DNA from: VRUE01 sp963837695
Lineage (GTDB): Bacteria > Actinomycetota > Thermoleophilia > Solirubrobacterales > 70-9
Direction: 5' to 3'
Assembly (NCBI GenBank): GCA_963837695.1
Contig: CAWINZ010000003.1
Location: 186,001 to 250,000 of the forward strand
DNA length: 64,000 nucleotides
Part shown: positions 24,913-32,313 of the stretch, piece after piece
How positions within the stretch are numbered: position 1 is the stretch's first letter
How the letters are laid out: every line of letters starts with the position of its first letter
Position numbers and translations under genes: made by a program
The notes under the pieces: model-generated
Databases searched by the model: none
Seen by the model: the letters and a program-made list of their open reading frames with translations, nothing else
What the model was told of the DNA's origin: nothing

Positions 24913-26010
24913 ATGAGCTCCGACACGATCATGGTGATCGTCGTGGGAACGGCGCTGGCGTTCGACTTCACCAACGGCTTTCACGACACGGCGAACGTCG
25001 TCGCCACCTCGATCTCGACCGGTGCGGCACGGCCGCAGGTGGCGATCGGGTTCGCCTCGCTGCTCAACTTCATCGGCGCTTTCATCTCGATCTCGGTTGC
25101 CGCGACCGTCGCCAACGACGTCGTCGATTCCGCCGTGATCACGCCGACGATCGTCTTTGCCGGCCTGATCGGGGCGATCGCCTGGAACCTGGTCACCTGG
25201 TGGTTCGGGCTGCCGTCGAGCTCCTCGCACGCCCTGATCGGCGGCGTTGTCGGCTCCGCGGTCGCGGCCGCGGGCCTCGACGCGGTAATCGCCGAAGGCC
25301 TTGTCGGCAAAGTGCTGATTCCCGCCGTGATAGCTCCGCTGGTGGCCTTCCTCGTCGCCGGCCTGGGGATCGGGCTTGCCTACCGGATCGCCGGTCGGCA
25401 GCGGCCCGGCCCGGTCACACGCGGCTTCCGCTACGGCCAGGTGATCTCGGGCGGGATGCTGGCGCTGGCCCACGGCACCAACGACGCGCAGAAGACCATG
25501 GGTGTGATCACCCTGGCGCTGATCGCCAACGGGACGCTGGGCGCCGGGGCCGACCCGCCGCTCTGGGTGATCGTCTCCTCGGCGACCGCGATCGGCCTCG
25601 GCACCTACATCGGCGGTTGGCGGATCATCCGCACGACCGGCAGTCGGATCATCAAGATGGACGCGGCGCAGGGCTTCTCGGCGCAGGGGGCCGGCGCCGC
25701 GGTGATCCTCGCCTCGACCCACTTCGGCTTCCCGCTCTCGACCACGCACGTGATCAATGGCGGCGTGATGGGCGCCGGGGCGGGGAAGCGGGTCTCGGCG
25801 GTGCGCTGGGGCGTGGCCGGCAACATCATGGTCGCCTGGCTCCTGACGCTGCCGGCGGCGGCCGCGATCGGCGCCGCCGTTTACGGCCTGACGCGGATCT
25901 TCGGCACCGGGGCGCTGGGCCCGGTCCTGGTCACCTTGATGGCGCTGGCCCTTGTCGTCGCGGCCTTCGCGCGCCGCTCCCAACAGGGCGCGCCGATGCC
26001 GGCGAGTTGA
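24913..26010 (+). CDS. pit: Low-affinity inorganic phosphate transporter (Pit family)
   Basis: A 365-residue symporter with about ten membrane helices. The duplicated family signature is present as DFTNGFHDTANVVATSIST near the N-terminus and ALAHGTNDAQKTMGVI in the second half. Pit transports metal-phosphate complexes. ATG at 24913 overlaps a CAATG context and lies 10 bp from DUF47. With pstSCAB the region encodes both high- and low-affinity phosphate uptake. Confidence 0.92.
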   Translation: MSSDTIMVIVVGTALAFDFTNGFHDTANVVATSISTGAARPQVAIGFASLLNFIGAFISISVAATVANDVVDSAVITPTIVFAGLIGAIAWNLVTWWFGLPSSSSHALIGGVVGSAVAAAGLDAVIAEGLVGKVLIPAVIAPLVAFLVAGLGIGLAYRIAGRQRPGPVTRGFRYGQVISGGMLALAHGTNDAQKTMGVITLALIANGTLGAGADPPLWVIVSSATAIGLGTYIGGWRIIRTTGSRIIKMDAAQGFSAQGAGAAVILASTHFGFPLSTTHVINGGVMGAGAGKRVSAVRWGVAGNIMVAWLLTLPAAAAIGAAVYGLTRIFGTGALGPVLVTLMALALVVAAFARRSQQGAPMPAS

Positions 26011-26021
26011 GCGGAGAGCCG

Positions 26022-26258
26022 ATGGCGACGGTGGTCGAGACCAAGGAGTTGATCCAGACGGTGATCGCGTCCCTGGTCGCCGGCGTCGGGGTGACCGCGG
26101 TCTTCTCGGTGGCGATCTGGGGCGGGGCCCGTTTTGTCGACTTCAACCGCGACGGCCGGCCCGTCGCAGCGGCGGCAGCGGTGGCGGTCAGCGTCCTGGC
26201 GCTCGCCGCGACGCTGGCCGCGGTCGTCTTCGGCATCGTCGTAATGACCAGCAAGTAA
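26022..26258 (+). CDS. Small two-helix membrane protein
   Basis: 78 residues with two hydrophobic helices (about 11-34 and 48-73) and a short polar loop (FVDFNRDGRP). No family recognised. ATG at 26022 has a GGAGAG RBS (26013-26018) and starts 12 bp after pit, so it is probably the operon's next gene. Confidence 0.62.
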   Translation: MATVVETKELIQTVIASLVAGVGVTAVFSVAIWGGARFVDFNRDGRPVAAAAAVAVSVLALAATLAAVVFGIVVMTSK

Positions 26259-26281
26259 CCGGTCGCCCGTACACTTTTCTT

Positions 26282-26632
26282 ATGCGGAAATTGCGGAACG
26301 TCGCGATCGTGATGTTGCTTGCCCTGCTCGTCGCCTTCGGTCCGCATGGGGGCAACGCGGCGGACGCGATCCTGACCGCGATCACGATGGGCTTCCTGGC
26401 GGCGATCGCCTGGACCGTGTTCGTGCTGAGCCGCCAGAACCAGCTGACCCTGGCGGCGCTGAGCGACGGGCGCCGCGCGATTCTCTATGGCGGCCTCGGC
26501 CTGATCGCGCTGCTGATCGCCGGCAGCGACGAGATGTTCGCCAGCGGCGGCGGCACGCTCGCCTGGATCTTCCTGCTCGGCGCCGCGGTCGCGGCGATCT
26601 GGAAGGTCTGGACGGAAGCAAACACCTACTGA
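26282..26632 (+). CDS. Small membrane protein of unknown function
   Basis: 116 residues with three or four hydrophobic helices (about 5-22, 29-50, 68-84, 90-108). The first resembles a signal peptide. Not recognised. A TACACT hexamer 8-13 bp before the ATG could be a -10 element for an almost leaderless transcript; otherwise it is co-transcribed with the previous gene. Confidence 0.6.
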   Translation: MRKLRNVAIVMLLALLVAFGPHGGNAADAILTAITMGFLAAIAWTVFVLSRQNQLTLAALSDGRRAILYGGLGLIALLIAGSDEMFASGGGTLAWIFLLGAAVAAIWKVWTEANTY

Positions 26633-26642
26633 CCCGGTCTCG

Positions 26643-26690
26643 AGACAAAGTCGTCACACAACTTTTCGTTTGAGCGCGCCACACGCGCGC
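26643..26690 (+). promoter_or_regulatory. Conserved 5' leader motif, copy A
   Basis: GACAAAGTCGTCACACAACT then TTTCGTTTGAGCGCGCCACA and CGCGCG. Here the GC part forms a perfect 8-bp hairpin, GAGCGCGC-CACAC-GCGCGCTC. It ends 22 nt before the GTG at 26713. See copies at 129-166, 29139-29175 and 50964-51011. Confidence 0.55.
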
Positions 26691-26712
26691 TCAGAGCTGG
26701 GACGGTCGGGGT

Positions 26713-27066
26713 GTGTCGCACCAGGCCGCCGGCAGCGCTCACAGGGAGGACGGGACCGCATCGGTCGAGATGGTCGCCGTGGTGCCGTTCCTGTTGCTGG
26801 CGGTTCTGGTCGCGGCACAGATCGGGCTCGCCGGGGCGGCGCTCTGGTCGGCTGGGGTGGCGGCGCGAGCCGGGGCACGGGCGGAGCTGATCGGAGGAGA
26901 TGCCGGAGCTGCGGCGAGGCGCGCGTTGCCGGCGTCGATGCGGCCCGCTGCGGATGTCAGCGATGTCGGCGACATCTCCGTCCGCGTGGCGGTACCCCGT
27001 CTCCTGCCCATGCTGCCGAAGGTGATGGTCGGCGCGAAGGCGTCGCTGGAGCCTGGCGATGGCTAG
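26713..27066 (+). CDS. TadE-like pilus-type protein
   Basis: 117 residues with the TadE layout: short polar N-terminus, Glu at position +5 of the hydrophobic helix (GTASVEMVAVVPFLLLAVLV), then a periplasmic or extracellular domain. TadE pseudopilins belong to Tad/Flp pilus or related secretion systems. GTG at 26713 behind the conserved leader; no SD sequence. The end overlaps the next gene by 8 bp. Confidence 0.7.
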   Translation: MSHQAAGSAHREDGTASVEMVAVVPFLLLAVLVAAQIGLAGAALWSAGVAARAGARAELIGGDAGAAARRALPASMRPAADVSDVGDISVRVAVPRLLPMLPKVMVGAKASLEPGDG

Positions 27067-27400
27067 GGGTCTGCTCAAGGAGGCAGGCCAGTCGACGGTC
27101 GAGCTTGTCGCCGCCCTGCCGGCGCTGTTGCTGGCGGGGCTACTCGCCCTGCAACTGCTCGCGGCGGGCTACGCGCTGACGCTCGCCGACGGTGCCGCCG
27201 AGGCGGGGGCGCTGGCGCTTGCATCCGGGCGACCGGCGGCCGCCGCTGCTCGCGCGGCACTGCCCGGCTGGGCCAGGGAGGACGTCGACGTGTCGGTCAG
27301 GGGCGGACGCATCACCGTTCGCCTGCGACCTCCTTCGCTCCTGCCTGCGGTCGCCGACGGGCTCGTCGTCACGTCAGTCGCCGCCGCGAGGCCGAAATGA
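27059..27400 (+). CDS. Second TadE-like protein
   Basis: 113 residues with the same design as its neighbour: polar N-terminus, GQSTVELVAALPALLLAGLL helix with Glu, and a small exported domain. ATG at 27059 lies inside the 3' end of the previous gene (coupled), with a possible RBS in GCCTGGCGATGG context. It overlaps the following gene by 4 bp. No tadA, tadB or tadC lies nearby. Confidence 0.7.
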   Translation: MARGLLKEAGQSTVELVAALPALLLAGLLALQLLAAGYALTLADGAAEAGALALASGRPAAAAARAALPGWAREDVDVSVRGGRITVRLRPPSLLPAVADGLVVTSVAAARPK

Positions 27401-28062
27401 GCCCGGTCGTCCTGGTCAGCCGGGTCGGCGCGGCAAAGGGCTCGCGAGCCGCGGCCGCGGCCCTGGCCTGCGCCGCATCCGAGTCCGACCGGGCAGCGCT
27501 GCTGGTCGACTTGGACGAGGGAAGGACGCTTCGGCCGACGCTGATCGCCACCGCGGGAGCACGAGCGCTGGAGGAGCGCTTGGCAGCGCACCTGCCGGAT
27601 GCCGCGGTCGCCTCGCGCGGGCGAATCTGTCTGCTGAAGCTCCCGCCCGAGCCGGAGTCGATCGACGCACTGGCTGCTGCCCTGCCCCTCGCCCGCGAGT
27701 CGGTGGCCGTCGTCCATCTGCCGCCGGCCCTGCTGCGGGCGGTGCTCGGCGATGCCCGGGCCCGGCCCACGGGCGTGCTGCTGCGCGCGGACCTGAATGA
27801 GGACCGCGCGCTGACGGCGCTTGCGGTGCGCGACCTGATCGCCAAGGGATTGCAGGTGGGGGTCGTCAAGCGCCCGCTTGGCCCACTGTCCGCCGCCGCC
27901 GCGCAGCTCGGTGCCCTGCCCACAGGGCCTCAGGCGGCCCTCTCCAGGGCGTCCGAGCGCCTGCTTGGCGTTGAAGACAGAAGCTTTCGCCAGTGCTACG
28001 ATGGAAAGGATGAAACGAGGGATGAGAGACAAGAGACCCAGCCGGAGCGGGGGAGGCGGTGA
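27397..28062 (+). CDS. CpaE/ParA-like protein with degenerate P-loop
   Basis: 221 residues that fold-wise resemble a MinD/CpaE ATPase: VVLVSRVGAAKGSRAAAAAL in the P-loop position, then AALLVDLDEGRTLRPTL in the switch position. The Lys/Thr pair needed for ATP binding is not in standard form (AAKGSRAA). Genes after TadE pairs in Tad loci are often CpaE. The last 30 residues (from about residue 190, GVEDRSFRQCYDGKDETRDE) are hydrophilic, unrelated to the family and overlap the next toxin-antitoxin genes. I think the original 3' end was replaced. Confidence 0.5.
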   Translation: MSPVVLVSRVGAAKGSRAAAAALACAASESDRAALLVDLDEGRTLRPTLIATAGARALEERLAAHLPDAAVASRGRICLLKLPPEPESIDALAAALPLARESVAVVHLPPALLRAVLGDARARPTGVLLRADLNEDRALTALAVRDLIAKGLQVGVVKRPLGPLSAAAAQLGALPTGPQAALSRASERLLGVEDRSFRQCYDGKDETRDERQETQPERGRR

Positions 28063-28261
28063 GCCGCGGCCCGGCAAGCGCCGTCAGTTCGTACCTGCCA
28101 GGGAGCTCGGCGAAGCCCTCGCCGACATTCCCCCGATCGACTACGAGCAGTTCCGAGCCGACGTCGACACCGTCTTCGACGATGGTGGCCCGAAAGATTG
28201 GTACGAGTGGGCCGCGCGTACTGATCGACACGTCGATCGTGATCGACTTGACGAAATCTGA
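28001..28261 (+). CDS. Probable antitoxin of a PIN-domain module
   Basis: 86 residues, basic N-terminus (KRGMRDKRPSRSGG) followed by an acidic C-terminal half (EALADIPPIDYEQFRADVDT), the profile of an antitoxin tail that binds a PIN toxin. The first ATG is at 28001, with further in-frame ATGs at 28010 and 28022. It overlaps the previous gene by 62 bp and the toxin gene by about 80 bp. Family assignment is by context only. Confidence 0.55.
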   Translation: MERMKRGMRDKRPSRSGGGGEPRPGKRRQFVPARELGEALADIPPIDYEQFRADVDTVFDDGGPKDWYEWAARTDRHVDRDRLDEI

Positions 28262-28607
28262 GCTCTTCCGCCTGTCCGCGAAAGTTGCAATCTCAACGCT
28301 CACCGTGGCAGAGCTCGTCAAGGGCCACTATGCGGCTGTCCGCGATCTCGACAAAGTGCGTCGGCGGCGCCATCTTCGCCGGGTTGAAGCCACGATCGAA
28401 GCGCTCCCCTTCGACCTGAGATGCGCGCGGGCATTCGGCCCCGTAGCAGTCGCGGTCGAACAAATAGGGCGCAGGTCGCGTGGATCACGGTCGGTTGACC
28501 TGCTGATCGCGGCCACTGCGCTCGCACACGACTTGCCGCTCTACACGCTCAACCCAAACGATCTCCGTGGCCTCGAGGACTTGATCGAGGTCGTTGACCT
28601 AGGTTGA
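28182..28607 (+). CDS. PIN-domain ribonuclease toxin (VapC-like)
   Basis: 141 residues from ATG 28182 (GTG 28185 is an alternative). The PIN core begins RVLIDTSIVIDL with the first catalytic Asp, followed by Glu in TVAELVKG and Asp in RSVDLLIAATAL; a C-terminal TLNPNDLRGL closes the site. It cleaves RNA when freed from antitoxin. Base composition is lower in GC than the flanking genes, suggesting acquisition. A CCCCATTTATGGGG hairpin follows near 28622-28635. Confidence 0.78.
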   Translation: MVARKIGTSGPRVLIDTSIVIDLTKSELFRLSAKVAISTLTVAELVKGHYAAVRDLDKVRRRRHLRRVEATIEALPFDLRCARAFGPVAVAVEQIGRRSRGSRSVDLLIAATALAHDLPLYTLNPNDLRGLEDLIEVVDLG

Positions 28608-28627
28608 GTGGCCGGCAGTCGCCCCAT

Positions 28628-29077
28628 TTATGGGGTGGCGGCGTGCCAGGTGCCGACGTCCTTGAAGCCCTCGCCGTTGGCGTCGCCCTTCCTCGTGTCG
28701 TCGTCGAAGGTGTAGAGAGGGCGGCCTCCGAAGGTCACCTGGCGAACCCCGTTATCGGGACGCTTGATCGTGCCGAGGGCGACCGGACCAGTCGGCTTCA
28801 CGCCCGGCGCGACGGCGAGCGGGTGCCAGTCCTTCAGGCACGAGCCCTTGCAGATGAACGTGCCGTGCTTCTCGGCGCTGAGCGTGTAGAGGGTGAGGCC
28901 GCTGTTCGCGATGAGGACGGTCTTGCCGAGCGAGGCGCTGTTCGCCTCCTTGACCACGCGCTTGCTCGGGCCGGCGGTTGCGAAGGCGCTGAAGAGTGCG
29001 GCTATGGCCAGAACGGCGCCCGCGACGGCGATCGCGATGCTCAGGCGACGCGGGCGATGGCTCGGTGACTGCGACAT
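28628..29077 (-). CDS. Secreted protein with lipoprotein_15-type repeats
   Basis: A 149-residue exported protein with an N-terminal membrane-spanning signal (about 12-36) and two copies of the 'secreted repeat of unknown function' (PF03640-like): LIANSGLTLYTLSAEKHGT with FICKGSCLKDWHPL, and VTFGGRPLYTFDDDTRKGD with DVGTWHA. Role unknown; homologues are common in actinobacteria. ATG at 29077 has a strong RBS (GAGGAGC). It is convergent with the PIN module. Confidence 0.8.
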   Translation of the reverse strand: MSQSPSHRPRRLSIAIAVAGAVLAIAALFSAFATAGPSKRVVKEANSASLGKTVLIANSGLTLYTLSAEKHGTFICKGSCLKDWHPLAVAPGVKPTGPVALGTIKRPDNGVRQVTFGGRPLYTFDDDTRKGDANGEGFKDVGTWHAATP

Positions 29078-29138
29078 GAATGCTCCTCGGGTCGAAATCG
29101 GCTTGCCCAGTCTACGGACACGATTGCGTGACGGTTCG

Positions 29139-29175
29139 ATTGCACAAGATTTTGTTTGAGCGCACCACACGCGCG
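29139..29175 (+). promoter_or_regulatory. Conserved 5' leader motif, copy B
   Basis: ATTGCACAAGATTTTGTTTG followed by AGCGCACCACACGCGCG. It ends 23 nt before the ATG at 29199, and the following bases (GCTCGTCAGCGTCGGGG) also resemble the segment before the GTG at 26713. GAGCGC and GCGCTC can pair across it. Confidence 0.55.
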
Positions 29176-29198
29176 TCGGCGCTCGTCAGCGTCGGGGC

Positions 29199-30563
29199 AT
29201 GGACAGTCGCAGAGAGAACGGTCAGGCGCTGCTGCTGGCGCTCGGAGGCGCGTTCGCGCTGATCGTCGGTGCCTTGGCGTTGGTCGCGATCGCCGGCGCG
29301 GTGACGGGAAAGGGGCGAGCGCAGCGCGCCGCCGACCTGGCTGCAATCTCCGCGGCGCGCTCGATGCGCGACGACCTGCCGCGGCTGCTGGCACCGGCCC
29401 TGCTTCCCAACGGCCTGCCGAACCCGGCCCATGTGGAGAAGATCGGGTATTTGGCCCGGGCCCGGGTCGCCGCGTTCGATGTGGCAAGAGCGAACGACGT
29501 CGGCGCCGCGCGGTTGAAGGTCACCTTTCCCGACGCCGGATCGTTCGCGCCGGTCCGCGTCAAGGCCGTCGTGACCGGCAACGTCGTTCTGAAGGGAGGC
29601 GCCAACGAGGGCGCGAGTGCCGATGTCGAGGCATCGGCGGTAGCCGAAGCAGCCGCGCCGGCCGGCGGCGGCAGCACCGGCTCGATGCCGGCAACGGCCA
29701 GCGGGGGCGGCTACAGCGGTCCGCTCGTCTACCGGACCGGGGAGGGGATGCGCCCCGACGTGGCCGCTGCCTTCGACCGGATGGCTCGCGCGGCGTCCTA
29801 CGCCGGGATCGTCCTCGTAGTCAATTCGGGTTTCCGCTCCGATGCCGAACAGGCGGCGCTCTTCGCGGCCCATCCCGACCCGACCTGGGTGGCGCCGCCG
29901 GGCCACTCGCTGCACCGCTGCGCGACCGAGCTCGACCTCGGACCGGAGTCCGCCTACGGCTGGCTCGCCGCCAACGCCGCCAGGTTCGGCTTGGTCCAGC
30001 GCTACTCGTGGGAGGCTTGGCACTACGGGTACGAGCGCCCGCCGGCGCCCTGTTCGGCCGCCGGGAATGCGGTCGGGGTGGCGGCAGAAAAAGGTGGGGG
30101 AGACGGCGTCCTGGCCGGCGGTGGCGGCCTGCCCTCTTTCGTCCCCGCGCGCTTCCGCGCCCCGCTGCTTCGCGCTGCGGCGCACTGGAATGTCTCCGCC
30201 GCCTTGCTCGCGGCGCAACTGATGGCCGAGTCGAACTTCAACCCCTACGCGGGATCCCCAGCCGGAGCACAGGGCATAGCCCAGTTCATGCCCGGCACAG
30301 CTGCCGCCTATGGCCTCAGGGACCCCTTCGACCCCGACGAAGCGATCGATGCTCAAGCCCACCTGATGTCAGACCTGATCCACCAGTTCGGCTCCCCCCA
30401 GCTCGCCCTCGCCGCGTACAACGCCGGCCCGGCTCCGGTCGAAGCCTGCGGTTGCGTGCCCGGCTACCCCGAGACCCAGGCCTACGTGAGCCGAATCCTC
30501 GCTCTGCTCGGCGGCGCGGGTGCATTCGCCGTCCCCACCTTCGAAGTCAGGCTGGTGTCGTGA
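29199..30563 (+). CDS. TadG-like / VanY carboxypeptidase / SLT transglycosylase fusion
   Basis: A 454-residue exported protein of three parts. Residues about 1-150 resemble TadE/TadG-type proteins: GQALLLALGGAFALIVGALA helix, then AQRAADLAAISAA and a small domain. Residues about 165-280 are a VanY-type D,D-carboxypeptidase: SGFRSDAEQ, PGHSLHRCATELDL (zinc His and Asp) and WEAWHYGY (third His). Residues about 310-440 are a lytic transglycosylase: LMAESNFNPYAGSPAGAQGI with catalytic Glu, QFMPGTA, and LALAAYNAGPAPV. Together these would trim peptides and cut glycan strands from a membrane anchor. ATG follows leader copy B. Confidence 0.82.
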   Translation: MDSRRENGQALLLALGGAFALIVGALALVAIAGAVTGKGRAQRAADLAAISAARSMRDDLPRLLAPALLPNGLPNPAHVEKIGYLARARVAAFDVARANDVGAARLKVTFPDAGSFAPVRVKAVVTGNVVLKGGANEGASADVEASAVAEAAAPAGGGSTGSMPATASGGGYSGPLVYRTGEGMRPDVAAAFDRMARAASYAGIVLVVNSGFRSDAEQAALFAAHPDPTWVAPPGHSLHRCATELDLGPESAYGWLAANAARFGLVQRYSWEAWHYGYERPPAPCSAAGNAVGVAAEKGGGDGVLAGGGGLPSFVPARFRAPLLRAAAHWNVSAALLAAQLMAESNFNPYAGSPAGAQGIAQFMPGTAAAYGLRDPFDPDEAIDAQAHLMSDLIHQFGSPQLALAAYNAGPAPVEACGCVPGYPETQAYVSRILALLGGAGAFAVPTFEVRLVS

Positions 30564-30604
30564 TGCCGGTTGCGACAGCCACCTCCACTCTTGCTCCACC
30601 CTCA

Positions 30605-30620
30605 TACACCCTGAGGTGTA
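30605..30620. promoter_or_regulatory. Likely operator of the vapBC module
   Basis: TACACC-CTGA-GGTGTA is a perfect 6-bp inverted repeat overlapping a TACAAT -10-like hexamer (30619-30624), directly before the antitoxin GTG at 30631. VapB-type antitoxins autorepress at such sites. Confidence 0.5.
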
Positions 30621-30630
30621 CAATGGGGTA

Positions 30631-30843
30631 GTGACGCGGACCAACATCGAGATCGATGATGAGCTGATCGAGCGCGTGATGCAGATCTATCGCCTCCCCA
30701 GCAAACGGGAGGCCGTTGATTTGGCTTTGCGAAAACTCGCGGGGGAACCCATGAGCCGCCAGGAAATGCTCGAAATGGAGGGAGTCGGCTGGGGCGGCGA
30801 CCTCAACGAGATTCGTTCGCGCGAAGAGATACCGGAGCTGTGA
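30631..30843 (+). CDS. VapB-type antitoxin
   Basis: 70 residues. The N-terminus MTRTNIEIDDELIERVM and the helix LPSKREAVDLALRKLAG are typical of short ribbon-helix-helix/DUF2191 VapB antitoxins; the acidic C-terminus (NEIRSREEIPEL) would wrap the toxin. GTG start at 30631. It overlaps the toxin start by 4 bp. Confidence 0.85.
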   Translation: MTRTNIEIDDELIERVMQIYRLPSKREAVDLALRKLAGEPMSRQEMLEMEGVGWGGDLNEIRSREEIPEL

Positions 30844-31256
30844 TCCTCGCCGACTCCTCCGCATGGATCGAGTTGCTGCGAGCGACTGGAAGTCCGGTTC
30901 ATCAATGCCTGAAGACCGCCCTGGACGAGCGCGCCGAGCTGGCCACTACCGACGTCGTGATGATGGAGGTCCTGGCTGGGGCCAAGGACCGGGCAGAGCG
31001 TGACTGGTTGCGGCGCCTTCTCTACGGGAATCGCTTTCTGGGGGTGGCCGGGCCGGCGGACTACGAGAGTGCCGCCGAGCTGTACCGGCTCTGCCGTCGA
31101 GGCGGGGAGACGCCGCGCCAACTGACGGACTGTCTGATTGCGATTGTCGCAATGCGTAACGAGGCGGAACTGCTCGCTTGCGACACGGATTTCCAGGTCA
31201 TCGCGCGCCACGCACCTCTACGGCTCGCCTCCGCGTCGGCGACCCACCCCGTCTAG
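30840..31256 (+). CDS. VapC-type PIN ribonuclease toxin
   Basis: 138 residues with the PIN active site: ILADSSAWIELL (Asp 4), TDVVMMEVLAG (Glu), LTDCLIAIVAM (Asp) and CDTDFQVIARH (Asp). It cleaves RNA, commonly tRNA, when unbound. GTG at 30840 overlaps the antitoxin stop (GTGA). The module is complete. Confidence 0.87.
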   Translation: MILADSSAWIELLRATGSPVHQCLKTALDERAELATTDVVMMEVLAGAKDRAERDWLRRLLYGNRFLGVAGPADYESAAELYRLCRRGGETPRQLTDCLIAIVAMRNEAELLACDTDFQVIARHAPLRLASASATHPV

Positions 31257-31267
31257 ACTTCCGGCCG

Positions 31268-31741
31268 ATGGCCACCGTCGAGGTACAGGGAGTCGAGGGA
31301 ATGCAGGCGCTGCTCGGGCAGGAGATCGGCCCGAGCGATTGGCGTACGGTCACCCAGGACGACATCAACACCTTCGCCGACCTTTCGGGCGACGACCAGT
31401 GGATCCACGTCGACGTCGAGAAGGCGAAGAACGAGAGCCCCTTCGGCACGACGATCGCCCACGGCAACCTCACCCTGTCGCTGGTCGACGGCTTCCGCAA
31501 AGACCTGATCTCCTCAACCGGCTTCGCCCTCGGCGTCAACTACGGCTGGAACAAGATCCGCTTCCCCGCCCCGGTCCCGGTCGACTCCAAGGTACGCGGC
31601 CGCGCCGAGGTCGTCTCGATCGACGAGAAGGGCGACGGCTGGTACGAGGTAGTAACCCGCTTCACCCTCGAGGTCGAGGGCAACGAGAAGCCGTGTTTCG
31701 TCGGTGACAGCGTCACCCGCGTGATGGCGCCAGCCGACTGA
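31268..31741 (+). CDS. MaoC-like hot-dog dehydratase
   Basis: 157 residues with a single hot-dog fold and the R-hydratase motif TFADLSGDDQWIHVDVEKA (catalytic Asp and His), followed by PFGTTIAHGNLTLSL. It hydrates enoyl-CoA or a similar thioester. ATG at 31268, 11 bp after vapC. Its final 27 codons are duplicated at 33206-33291. Confidence 0.88.
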   Translation: MATVEVQGVEGMQALLGQEIGPSDWRTVTQDDINTFADLSGDDQWIHVDVEKAKNESPFGTTIAHGNLTLSLVDGFRKDLISSTGFALGVNYGWNKIRFPAPVPVDSKVRGRAEVVSIDEKGDGWYEVVTRFTLEVEGNEKPCFVGDSVTRVMAPAD

Positions 31742-31782
31742 CCGGCAGTTCCTCCTCGCGCACTATTCGCTATTTTGAAGTG

Positions 31783-32313
31783 ATGCAGTCAAGTAAGTTC
31801 AAGGGGTTCTTGTGGGCACTGCTCGGGTTGTTGGTCGTGATCGCAATCCTTGGTGTGGTGGGGGGAGTTTTTGTCCTTGCGATTAGGGCGGGGTCGACGT
31901 TTGGGGCGGCGCTCATCGCTGCGGCGGCCACCGTAGGTGGCGCCATCGTTGTTCGCCATTTTGAGCACCGGCGAGTTATGGACTCCATTCGCCGTGATCA
32001 CCTCAGTTCGATCTACATTGAGATGGCACAGGTTCTTCACGGTCAGGACATGCTGGAGGACAAGCGAGAGGAGTTGCTGAACGAATTTCTCCGAAAGTCG
32101 CTGGTTTACGCCAGCGCCACGACGCTAAAGGCGTACCGGGGGTGGTTCACCCAGTTGCCCGATACCGAGGAATGGACCAAAGAGGAGATTCGACAAAACT
32201 CCCTTCGCTATGAAGCTTTCGTCAAGGCAATGCGTAAAGACCTGGGAATTGGAAACTGGGGCTTGAATGATGGGGACCTCGCGCGGCTCAGGATCCACGA
32301 TTTCGATGACTAG
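31783..32313 (+). CDS. Membrane-anchored protein of unknown function
   Basis: 176 residues: a double hydrophobic N-terminus (about 8-58) and a soluble helical C-terminal domain rich in charged residues (EMAQVLHGQDMLEDKREELL). Codon use is clearly less GC-rich than in maoC or uvrC, suggesting acquired DNA. No family recognised. GTG at 31780 and ATG at 31783 are adjacent; either may be used. It is tail-to-tail with the GNAT gene. Confidence 0.6.
   Translation: MQSSKFKGFLWALLGLLVVIAILGVVGGVFVLAIRAGSTFGAALIAAAATVGGAIVVRHFEHRRVMDSIRRDHLSSIYIEMAQVLHGQDMLEDKREELLNEFLRKSLVYASATTLKAYRGWFTQLPDTEEWTKEEIRQNSLRYEAFVKAMRKDLGIGNWGLNDGDLARLRIHDFDD

Noticed and set aside
26713..30563. A complete Tad/Flp pilus locus
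   Set aside because: Only TadE/TadG-like and a degenerate CpaE-like gene are present; no tadA ATPase, tadB/C platform, secretin-like gene or flp pilin is in the window.
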